DNA from: Pomacea canaliculata
Lineage: Eukaryota > Mollusca > Gastropoda > Architaenioglossa > Ampullariidae
Assembly: GCF_003073045.1 (NCBI RefSeq)
Contig: NC_037597.1
Location: 6,506,717-6,570,716 of the forward strand
Direction: 5' to 3'
Length of the DNA stretch: 64,000 bases
This document shows positions 13,201 to 24,131 of this stretch, piece after piece; positions within the stretch are counted from its first letter, which is position 1; each line of letters starts with the position of its first letter. The notes under the pieces were generated by a model. That model did no database searches, was not told the origin of the DNA, and saw only the letters and a list, made by a program, of their open reading frames with translations. The position numbers and the translations under genes were made by a program.

Positions 13201-16200
13201 AAAAATGATATGGTGATGGTCTCATGAGTAGTGAGTTCACTGTGGTGTATGGTGTTTATTTATAACAGTGTAGGGTCCACTAATGCGGGAAAAGTTTATT
13301 TATTGAGAGGCCAGCTAGCACTTTGACAAGGATCTGAGAACTCTAAGGATTAGCATATCTTTATAGGTTGTAATTCCTAGTGCCAACATGGTAATGCATG
13401 TTTTGTAGTTCAAGATTCTTGAGCAACTACAAGTCTTTTTTTTTTTTTGTTTGTTTGTTTTGTATATTGAGGCTTAATACAAAACCCTTCCACAAAAGAT
13501 CTGCATAAAGTATTGGATAGCTCTTCGTTAAAATAAAAAGTAAAATGAAAGCTGAAATTTTCAGCATGAGCTCTTGGTAATGTCCAGATGTGAGCGCATT
13601 GCCTTGTGGTTCTGTAATAAAATGGTAGTAAATATTATTTGTATAAACTTATATATAGACAAGACATATTCTATTTCCCTAGCATATCTGTGAATAGTAT
13701 GTCCAGAGTAAAAGCCTGTCTGCAGGATGGCAAAGCTTTTGGGGACGAATGATTTAAGTAAAAAAAAAATTGCTCAGCTAGTCAGTAGTAAGTGTTTACA
13801 TGGACAAAAGCTTTGTGTACTATTTGGTGGAGTTGTATGTGAGATAATGCTATCTTGTAGCAGCATCAGTATCCTAAACTTGCTTTCTTCAAGGGAAGGT
13901 GTTGGCCTATATGCATCACTTTTTCCATTTATGGATGTCTTAGTATATCAGTTCTAGTGCTTTGCACTTTATTCTTAACAGATTTACAGTTTTACATGAC
14001 CAGCAGGTAGTGTGTTGTCTCTGTCGAGTAACCGTAGTTGATGAAGCAAGAATAGAATTTTCTCAAAGCATAATCTTAATTGATCCTGCAAGAATGTTCA
14101 AAGTATTGTTTGCATGGCAGTTTGAATGAAATATTGATGGAATGGGGGAGGGGGAACCTTTCCATTATTACACTTGCTCTGGCTGTCACCGAAGGTTGAT
14201 ATGACGAAAGTTTACTGCCTGGAGCAGCTTCTTTCATTGCAGGACAGTTAGGATTCCTTAATGTCCATACTGAACATAAACAATATAACAAAATATCCTA
14301 TACCTCATTATTTTGTGTTCGAAATAAAATTATAACTCATTAATTTGCTCCCTTGCCTAAACAACCTCTTATTGTGTTCGCATGGAAACCTCCCACCTTC
14401 CTCCATTCAGAAAGCAGAGATCTTTACAGGATAATGCACATTTTTGATGATCTTAAGTGAAACAAATCTTAAAAAGTGTAATGTTCAGCAAGTTAAGTAT
14501 GCACTGATGTATTCCAGTGGACATTGGTACGGGATATCTGTCAAGCCTGCCATGGCGAGCAGGAGGTTTATAGCGCAAGTCAGATTACTACAAGCACAGT
14601 TTATGTTGGTCTTAAGCATAATCTCTTGTTAATTATGTTCTGTGGTTGGCTGGTCCTGTTCAAGTAAGTGATGTAGCTGTTGGCTTCATGAATAAGACTG
14701 CATCAGCAACGAGCCAGAATCATCTGTTTGGCCCCTTTGTGCCTAGGTCAGTGGTTCTCAAAGTGTGGTCCGCGGCTGAAAGTCGTCATGTCAGCAAAGT
14801 GATGTTTAAAATGATGCATTCCTCGCTTTAACATTTGAATTACAAAGAACGAGGTATACGTAGTTCTATGTCAACTTATTACTATACTACTGTCACAAAA
14901 GACATTTAGTTTTGAAGTTGTAATGAAACAAATGCCTCAATTTAAATTTGAAATTCATATACAGAGTGATTTTTTGGCCTTGGTGGTCCGCCATATTTTT
15001 TACTTAAGTAAAGTAGTCCGCGGTCCGAAATACTTTGAGAACCACTGGCCTAGATGATTAATGTCACGGCTTATTTTCGGCATCTGATTGTGAGAGTGTA
15101 AAGTCTACATGACAGTGACAGGCTGTAAAACATGATAGTGGGTTTAATGTTGCAAAACTATTTTTTAATAATTGGGTGAAGCTTAGTATAAGAGAATATT
15201 TCCCAACATCTGGGTGACTACATCCCTTCTTTTGCAGAAACATGTCTACAAACATCAGTGTGAGCAGGTCAGAATTATGATGTAATATTTGTACACAAAT
15301 AAATCTCATTGAACCCAGGTGTCATTGGCCGAGGCCTTTGCAGCATAAGTGATTCATGCACAATCCTGACATCTTGTATCATTGATCTTTTTCTATGCAT
15401 GGTCATATTTGTATCTTGAGAACAGAAAGAATGGGGTGGAGGTTTTCACCTAGATTTGGGCTCTGCTGTGTGGCTTCTCTTATGTTGTAATTTGCATGGC
15501 TGAATCATGTTAACAGCATATAGCTGGTTCAGTAATGCAGCTGTTACAGTGTAGCATCATAAAGTACAAATCAGAGGAGTTGTTAAAAGGTACTTAACCC
15601 AGTTGCAAAAATCTCCATTGCTGGCGAGCAATTAAGAATGTCCTTACCAAAAACTGATGCAAAACAGTTGCTATGTGTAGATGGTCTTCCACAGAATTGT
15701 AGATAAGGCCATGTAAAATGTGAACAGTCAAAATTTAGTTCATGAAGGTAGAAATGAATAAACAAAACACACTTCTCATGAAGTAGACTTTGCATTTTTT
15801 TTTTTTGTCCAGATTTTGTTTGGCACATTTAGCATCCAAGAGAGATTGAACATTTTCAATTACCCAGAGTTTATGTAACATCCATTGTTCTAGAATTGTT
15901 TGCACATGCTCCTAAGAGAACTAGATAGAATTTGTATTCTTTTTATTTTTTGTGTGTGTAATGTAATCACTTGAGTAGCTTTGTGCTGGTGAGAACAAGG
16001 CCCTTTGATCCTTCTTGTACCTGTCCACATCCTGAACTCTGTCCTTCACCCCTTCTATCACCACCATTAATAACCTTATCATATCCTTTTTTTTTCACAG
16101 ATGACATCTGTAAAGTCTCCAGAGAGGTGAAAATTACAGAGCAAGATTAGGTGCTTTTGGGTGGGTGGGGCTGACAGCGGAGCTTTTACCAATTTTTTCG

Positions 16201-17170
16201 TGTAGTCGTACATCATTGTATTCAGTTAAATTTTCTGGTATGTAGAGCAGCTTACACCTTTTGCTCTATGGCTATGCTCAAACATTTGTTTCATACACTA
16301 TCAACAAAAAGGTAAAAATAGGGAACCTTGAAACTTCTCGTCGTCAACTAATGCCCACATAACATATGCGATGTCTTGTAAAATGTGTAGTTTTGGATGT
16401 CTGGAATTAAGAAGAAATATTTTGCATGTATATTTGTAGAAGAGCATACACGTGTTATGATATGACTGGCTGCTGTAAGTTCTCAACTTTTAAGAATCTA
16501 GCATGAGTGATCTAACATGATAAAGTAAACCCTGTATCCAGAAACTTTGGCTTTCTACATTTGAAACTCTTGTGTGGGTAAGTGGGTGCTTAACAGTATG
16601 TGTGTGTTTATGCAACTTCTACATGAGTGTGTTGTGTGGTATCGGTAACAGATTCATACCATCTTTGACCCTAATCACTTTTTTCACTGTCAGGCTCTGT
16701 CATTTCATACTTGCCTAGCAGTTTTTAAGATATAAAAATAAAGAGATTTACCATTTTTTTTTTGTGTTTAAAGTATGGAAGGCACTATCTTTTACATTTC
16801 TTCTAAAAAATAAACCTGTTTACAATGTTTAATGGTCTGCTGTTAATGTTTGTGAGACATGAGAGATTGTGAGATATCTGACCAACTTGTGTGCTTGCCT
16901 GCTCATGGTGCAGTTTAAAATGTTATTTCACAGTTACTGTATTCATCACAAGAACTTTTCTTATTCATTCATGTCTGTCTCACATGAAATCTGGAATCAT
17001 GGGTTTTTCCTGAGTCTGCTTTTATGAAAATTACTGGCTTGGATGCATGGTATTTACATGGGTACAAAAGGGATAGTGATGGTAATACCATATTCTAAGC
17101 ACTATTATGTGAAATAATACAAAATATTTAAATCTGTAATTCAAATAAACAGATCTTGTTTTTGAAATGT
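10203..17170 (+). other. Long 3' UTR-like region downstream of WDR26
   Basis: No coding exon was found in almost 7 kb after the WDR26 stop codon. The DNA is AT-rich with many T runs and several plus-strand AATAAA signals (near 13616, 14322, 16808 and 17145), so the 3' UTR may end at any of them, possibly with alternative polyadenylation. Vertebrate WDR26 also has a multi-kilobase 3' UTR. A hAT MITE is inserted at 14749-15047. The open frame at 10199-10603 overlaps the stop codon, runs through an A-rich tract and does not look coding. Confidence 0.5.
14749..15047. mobile_element. Non-autonomous hAT element (MITE), 299 bp
   Basis: The element begins CAGTGGTTCTCAAAGTGTGG and its other end, read in reverse complement, begins CAGTGGTTCTCAAAGTATTT. 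Both ends then carry a CCGCGG-containing motif. The 8-bp flanks are gcctaggt on the left and gcctagat on the right, a target duplication with one mismatch. The CAG-type ends and 8-bp duplication are hallmarks of the hAT superfamily. It has no coding capacity. It sits in the probable WDR26 3' UTR. Confidence 0.88.
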
Positions 17171-18185
17171 GATCATTGCTTGATCTTTATGGGATTATTG
17201 CTGCTCGGTCAGCTGTCTTTATGTAGGCTGTGAAGGACTGCTGGTTCATGGTTTGCCCTATGGTCCTTCGATTGGTTGATGTCCTCATTTATAGGAATCA
17301 AGTCCACAAAACAGGTTCAAGACAGAAATAAGTGGAGAACCTTTGTCATGGCCTTACATGCCAGAAAAGCATAATGTTCATTACTAACACAAATGTGCAT
17401 GCTAGTAGTATATATAGATAAACGGACAGTTCTTGATTTACATAAATTTGCATAATGTAAATTCAACCATACCTACAAAATTCTTAGAAAACTACAATCC
17501 CCAACTGAAATTCCTTCTACAGATGCCTTTTCATAATTCTGTTTATCATCAATATCATGGGTACAATATTTAACATCTGCATATTACTATATTTTACAAT
17601 TTGCTTAAAGGTTTGCCCTTGTTTCATAGAGTGAAACGAATGGGAGAGGGCAAATTTTCATTACTTAAAATTGTATTACATAGAGGTATTTAAAGTGGTC
17701 CACTTACACAAATCTCTGTGCATGTGAGTCTATACACATAGACGTGCTTGGTTTATTAGCAAAGTATATCCATCTTGAGGTGATTTAACAATGGAACAAG
17801 GGGAAGGATGAAATTGGAGTACCCAGAGAAAAGCCTCAGTGAGTGGCCCTGCAAACGTGTCAAGAAAATGTCCCAAGACGAGACGACCCCTGGGCCTATC
17901 ACTCCAGTGGTGACAAGGAGTGTCTTTACTACCAGGCAACCCATGCATATAGACCTTAGAATTAACGCCTTTCCAATGCATGTAAAATTTTGCTTTTAAT
18001 TTTATGTTGTTGCCTGGCAATACGTCAAAGGTAATTTTAAAGAATATTTTTCTATTTTTTTACAAAATTAAAGAACTGTTTTTACCCTTATTCTCTGTGT
18101 GGAATGGATTGTTTTGCAATGAACTTATCCATGTCACAAACGCCTAATGTTTACACAACAGCATAAGAAACAAGTTGGTAATGGA
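17171..18185. other. Intergenic gap between convergent WDR26 and CNIH4 transcripts, with a possible repeat
   Basis: No gene was seen. On the minus strand about 17770-17900 contains the words CTTTTCTCTGGGTACTCCAA and, just beyond, ATCACCTCAAG. These recall a widespread invertebrate dispersed-repeat motif of the form TTTTCTCCGGGTxCTCCGGTTTCC; this match is from memory and weak. The short open frames across it on both strands are not supported as genes. Confidence 0.3.
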
Positions 18186-21100
18186 CACAAGATTTATTAC
18201 TCTGAAGCATTGGTACATATAAAAACATCAACGGCTATGAAAATTAAATCATTTTTAAACCTTTGTATAACTTGCATTTGTATTTGTAACCAATAAGTAG
18301 TTGGTAACTGGTATTTCTTGCTAGTGTAAAAAATACTTTCATTTCTTGTACATCATTCCAAAACTGTTGCCTTTGCACCACTAACAGAAAAGAGGAAAAA
18401 AGAGTGCTGACAGCATGTAAAATGAGACCAACTATTACATATTACGATTTCACTTGTAATTTTATAAATACAAATCATTATTAGGTAATATTTTATGTTT
18501 CAAAAGCATAGTACAAAAATTTGAAAAGTCAGCTATTTTAGTGTAAAAGATACAAATGCAATATTCAAGGATGTTGAAATATGACAGTAACCATCCTATA
18601 ACTAAGTACAAACATTGCTGAACAAGTTCTATGACCTCTTCCTTTTGATATGCCCACTACTGCTTTTGTTGATGTTGCACATTGCTCTTCAGCTGCTTAA
18701 CAGGCTTTCTTCACAATTCTACATGAAAAATAATTTATAATAATGCAGAATATGTGTAAAACAAAGTCTGTACCCTAACTGTGTAAAAATTACCTTACAA
18801 ACTAAAAACTTTGATCAATTCAAGGCAAACACTCTAACTTCTGTGCTTTGAACTTAACTATGGGCATATATCCATGAAACAAGACGACGAAAAAAATTTG
18901 AAGTAACAAGACAATGAGGCTTTGTATATTTTACAAATTGATGAAAAGATAAAGAAAAAACAGGCCCTTGATCTTGCTGTTGTAGAGGAGTGAGGTATTT
19001 TGGGGCCAGCTTTTGTGAAGATGGTGCCCATGTCCTCTCCCTTGCTTCCCAACTTCTAGGGAGTCAGGCACCCATTCCACAGTGAGGTCAACTAGAAGTA
19101 TGCACCATCACACAATTATTGAACTGACAATGCAAGTCTTTAGGTTTGGACATTGCTGCTCTAACTGCTAGGCTACCTGCTCCTCCCATTGACAAAAGGG
19201 GTGATCATTCACTAAAATGCAATATTAAGGTGGGGGGGGGGGGAGAGAATAAAAAAAAAACAGAAAATGAAACAAATGCATTAAGTACTTGTATACTCTG
19301 TCTAGCTTAAAAAAAATGATAATAATATTCAGCTACACAGAATCCATCACTTGTGCTTTAATTTAAAAGAAACTGAAGGCTCAATGTTTTGCCATTCTAG
19401 AAATTACTTATAATATAGCAACAGGTGAGGTAAAAATAGCAGGGTGAAGGACAAATCTGACATTCCATTTTAAGGAGCAATAATTTGCACAAAAAATTGT
19501 TGTGTGCATGAGCAGGTGAGAGAGAGTGAGAGTGCATACTTTCAAAATCAATCCATAAAATTCATTCTGATATAAACATCAGCACTAGTGTATAACATTA
19601 GAGGATGGCAACAATAGGAAAAATCTGTGAAATGGAAACCTCCATTTAAAGCTCTCAAAAATTTTTAACTATCCTTTGATATTGTCAAAATATGCACAAT
19701 CAATACATCTGATCACAAGAAATTTACTTTAATTGTTTTTTAAAATCTAGCTTTAATAAACAATATTAATCACAAGATGCTTTATACAATATGCCATTAA
19801 TATCTCCATTTATTATGACTGCTAATTGATGGTGTTGACAATGTTTATGGACAGATGATGTTCCACATTAAAAAAACTAAGTGACTTAGCATGCTCCCCC
19901 TACATCCACAGAGAAAGAAAATAAATGTTCATAAAGCCCAGCCCAACAGTATTTTTTTTAAATTAGTGGGCTCAATTAATTTTAAGACACTCATTCATAA
20001 AACCTGAGCGAAAAGCTTGTTCCCTTCTTGATCTTAAGCCTTTAAACATCGGTTCTCATTTTAGTTATAGAATGAGGTAAGAAGTCAGTAATATCAATGG
20101 TCAGAGTTCAAATAAATCCATGTATGGTTAAAGAAACATTCACCATTTTTTATATTTTTGTAACAAATTTTTGTAACCATGTTCCCTTGCCCTAAACTCT
20201 AATGTTCATGTCTGGCATGGGTTAACCTTTACATTTTAGGAAAAGATAAAATTTCTCCTAAATGCTTTTCTACTAATTCATTTTTAAGAAATGTGCATTA
20301 GATTGTTGACACTTGGAAACAGACGTTTCACACCTTTCAACCAAATAATAATAATTATGCTTTTGGTAAAAGGAAAAATTCTCAACTGTTAACATTTTTC
20401 ACTCCCCAAGATTTCTTTCTGTACACAATATGATTGTGTTTTATGCCATGCCAGCTCTGTATATTGTAATATGACAACTATTACAATAGCAAGAAACAGA
20501 TAAAATCAGTCAAATAAACAAATATGCTTTCTGATAATAATATTTACAATAATCCTCATTAAAAAAAAAGAAAAACATTATAAAAAGAAATGAAGTACTC
20601 GTTCACTTTAATGAGAAAAATATGTGAGCTACAACACTGCAGTTTATACCATATAAACAATGCAGATGGGAAACCAAAAACTCTCTTTTCTGAAGATTGA
20701 CAATTTGGGGAAGCAGGGGAGACACTCTCAAGATGTCACAGAATAAAACAACACTTTCATAAAAATGGCACTGCACACCATTAATTTCAGGGAAATGTAC
20801 ATTATGTTATCTAAGTCACACTGAGTAGGTCTTTAGGTCTTTTATGATCACATTCATACAAGCATGATCAACTTATCTGCAGTAATTAAGACACTGCATT
20901 TTAACATGCTAGTGTCAAATAGCACCATTTATTATCTGATGTTCAAGATGTCAATGACAAAAGACAAAAGCTGCTTGAAATTTTTTTAAATTAAAATTTA
21001 CAAATAAAGGAAAAAATTAATACTAAAGCACAGAGCTTACTGGCTATAAAGTATCCATAAAATGAATTTGGAAGGAATCAACTGATTTTGTTACAAAAAT

Positions 21101-21342
21101 TGTGATGCCAGTTGCCATTCACTCAAAAAATGATAATCACACCTCATTTCTGATCTAAAGTGATTACTGAACACACAAAACCAAAGAATTTTACTGCTCA
21201 ATTGCACTAATAGGCAGTGATAAAAGATTGCATGTTGATAACCAGAGCTAGTGCACTAAGCCTGACAGCTTAAAAATGGATTTGCAAAAAAGGCTAGCAA
21301 ACATCAGTCAAAACACAAAAATGCATTACCTTCCAGTTTCCT
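18186..21342 (-). other. Probable CNIH4 3' UTR and downstream region
   Basis: This is AT-rich DNA downstream of the CNIH4 stop with no supported coding exon. Minus-strand AATAAA signals occur near 20925, 19810 and 18193; the last lies about 1 kb from the final WDR26 signal, so the two genes converge with little space. It contains a probable SINE (18975-19192) and a G-run with an A-run near 19232-19260. How much is transcribed cannot be told from sequence. Confidence 0.4.
18975..19192 (-). repeat. Probable tRNA-derived SINE
   Basis: Read on the minus strand the block starts with GGTAGCCTAGCAGTTAGAGC, a good match to an RNA polymerase III A box. It has a weaker B-box-like AGTTCAATAA about 45 bases later and then a non-tRNA body running to about 18975. 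The arrangement is typical of an aged tRNA-derived SINE. No target duplication was found, so the ends are approximate. Confidence 0.5.
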
Positions 21343-23940
21343 TTAATCTCCTTTCACCAGAGAATATATCATACTGAAAAAAAAATATTTAAACAATTTT
21401 TTTAAAACAAATACCAGCTGATAAATTACTTAGTAGTTTTACAGGGATAAATACTTACATAAATCAAGCAAAGAAAGGAAAAGGAACATGCAATAAAATT
21501 TGCTTTTTGCAAAATAATTTACTGGTCACAAAGTCAGATTTTACAAAAAGAAATTAATGGGAAGCTTGAAACATTTAAAATTATGCAGTGGACTTTCATG
21601 CTCCTCTTTTTCAGCAGCTTTATCTTCTTCGGGAAAAAACTGCAAATGAAGTAAAGACACCAAAGAATGGAAGACCTGTGATTTCAATCAGCTTCGAGGC
21701 TTTATTTTTCCTTACACAGACAAACTAACGCAGGGGAAGGAAGGGGAAGGAAAGGGAAGGGAAGGGAAAGAAATAGAAATCTTACTCACAAGTATAAATA
21801 GATGAAGAAGAAGATTAAATGTACACCCAATCGAATGAGACTTTCTCGCATGTAGTTTTTAAGCTGCTGCCGGTTGTGAATTTCAGCTGGGTCAAAGAGC
21901 CCAATGTCTCCTGATGGTTTCTTCACGAACCTGTGACAATTATGAGAACATGATATTATATAGCATCCTTTTTCTAAGCTATCACAGTGAGAGCCTAGAT
22001 ATTGTCTGCAGAATGCAATAAGTTCAGGCAACACAAGTCAAGGAATTACTACTGCTTCAGAAATCTACATCAGCAAGAAAATCTATTACTTTAAGCACCA
22101 GCAAACATGAAAGATTGCCTTGAATGAAGTAGAACATTTACAAGATTAACATCCTCATTTCTTTTAATACAGATTTCAGCAAACTTTTAAATTGTCATTT
22201 TTAATACATGCAGTATGAATGATTCTTTCTAGTTACAGTCACCATCCATTAAAACACCACACATGGATTTAAGTGCTTACAACTCATTTCTTTTCTCTCT
22301 TTTCCGTTCAAAATTTTTCTCTCTCATACCCTCCCCACTCTCCCTTCTAATATATTACTCAGCCCCTCAAATTCAGTTCATCTAGTTCTCTACACATCCT
22401 GGTTAGTCAGTGAAATTACTGAAGACAGGCTTACTTGTAAGTAAGCCAGAGCCCAAGTGGTGCATAGAGTAGAAAAAGGAACCAGTGCCATGTTATGAGC
22501 AAAAATATCACCAGCAAGTCGTGAGCAATAATCTCTGGTAACACCCACTGAAACAAAAATTTATATATCTTAACTTTTTCTCAAGCATCAGATTTCGTCA
22601 TGCGAAAATTAACTGGATGTTATTTTGAGTTCTAAGAACACTAATGTTAATTTTAGCCATTCTTTATTGCCCGTGTCAGTATAGTACATCACTTAGTAAC
22701 TTTATTGGTTTTAGATTCCCAGTTAAAACTGTTGAGAGTTTTAGCATCCTTTCTTAGCCCCATCTCCTCCCCAAAATAAAGATATTGAGGGTCCTATCAT
22801 AGTTTCAAAAATAAATACAGGAATGGATTTCTCCTTATCTTTATCTCTGATGTCATGTTTTTATGTATATAAAACTTTGTTACATTTGATCACAAATATT
22901 GATAAAATATCACCTTTTGTGTCATGTAAGACCATCAACCTGAACTCTTTTACATTTCTTAGCCCTCCTATGACAAATTTTCCAAACTCCCCCATGCCTT
23001 GAAAAATATTCTTTATGTAATTTACATAAATTTCTACATGATCAAAAACCCTGGGGATGATTAAAACAAAATTTTAATGATGATGCTATGAAGTCATGAA
23101 TACATTGTCCCTAGTTTCAAACATCATCACCATGAAACAGTTCAAACTCAAAAGTATTGGTTATATTTCTGAACAATCACAAAGCATAAAACTTACGAAA
23201 TTGAGTCTTTCACAGCATGTCCTTGCATTTAGATAGTCACATTCAAGATCTGACAAAGTTATAACCTTAAATGTGTCAAGGATTCTAAAATTATTTCAAA
23301 AACTGGGCTACATGGTAGTGAATGAAGGAGATCATTCTGGTTTAAAATGACAAAAAGTACGAAATTTATTACCAATTTTCTAAGCTTAAAAAAATAACTG
23401 TTGATGTTGGGCAGTAATAAGATCGGCGTGAATATTCAGTATAGTGATTTAGTATTAGAATTCTACTTGTCGTCAGTTAATAATTATTTGAATGAGAGTT
23501 GAAACAAAATAGTTGTTTTAATTTCTAAATTAGTGGAGACAGCTCAAGAAGTCTTTTTTTAAAAGTAAAAGGTCGTTTACAGAAAGCCATAAACTGTAAT
23601 TTTTTTTCACCTATTACATGTGCAGCTATTATATTCTTCAGGCGAGTTCCAGGTTAAGTGAATAGGAATTTGTTCCTACTAAATTTTGTTTAAAGTTTTA
23701 CAAGGAGAGAAGAGACTGGAGATGACAACGTGAGACGAGGCTGGATTTGTTCGCCCCAAATCAAAGAACACGGAGTTACCAAGCAGCCAAGACGAACCGA
23801 AATGAAGACGACAGCAACCCAACGCGCAAAAAATACCCACGTACTAACAGTTCTCCAAAAGGATACAAAGTAAACAGCTAAAAAAGAAGGGCTGCTTCAT
23901 CAATCAGGCAGAAAATGAACAGCAAACCATCGGGCCCCAT
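21343..23940 (-). CDS. CNIH4: Cornichon family AMPA/GPCR cargo-export receptor 4, 5 exons, about 142 aa
   Basis: Minus-strand exons: 23867-23940, 23197-23265, 22435-22547, 21790-21930, 21343-21373. The product closely follows human CNIH4 (139 aa): [18 protein letters not shown], then [12 protein letters not shown] and a hydrophobic stretch, then [16 protein letters not shown], then [14 protein letters not shown] at the C-terminus. Cornichon proteins are small ER membrane proteins that hand cargo (GPCRs for CNIH4) to COPII vesicles. All later junctions keep phase. Exon 1 ([20 protein letters not shown], then LAVYF) needs one more T: a run of six Ts at 23880-23885 puts TAG in frame, and seven would give LLFLAVYF and join exon 2 in phase. 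Every other exon is conserved, so an assembly or polymorphic indel is likelier than gene death. The gene converges with WDR26 and diverges from the Mab-21 gene. Confidence 0.93.
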
Positions 23941-24131
23941 TTCGTATCGTTTGAAATATCGTCGTTCCTTTCCTCAGGAGGGTAGCATCCAGCCAAGGAC
24001 CGCTACTCTGGAGAAGTCGAGGCAAGAACCGTAACTGCAGCAGCTTGGCGGCGAGGTGCCAGGCGAGTGGCGAGGGCAGTTTGTTTACTCCCCAAAACAC
24101 AGTGTCGGCAGGGGTGAAAACACCATTCAAC
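23941..24131. promoter_or_regulatory. Candidate bidirectional promoter between CNIH4 and the Mab-21 gene
   Basis: Only 191 bp separate the two divergent start codons. The interval is richer in GC and CpG than its surroundings, which fits a shared TATA-less promoter. The real spacing between transcription starts is unknown, because the Mab-21 frame also stays open upstream to an in-frame ATG at 24045, and untranslated exons could exist. Confidence 0.55.

Noticed and set aside
21560-21650. Alternative last CNIH4 exon after acceptor TTTGCAG near 21640
   Set aside because: It would give a Phe/Lys-rich C-terminus unlike any cornichon, whereas the exon at 21343-21373 gives [10 protein letters not shown], matching the family end and stop.
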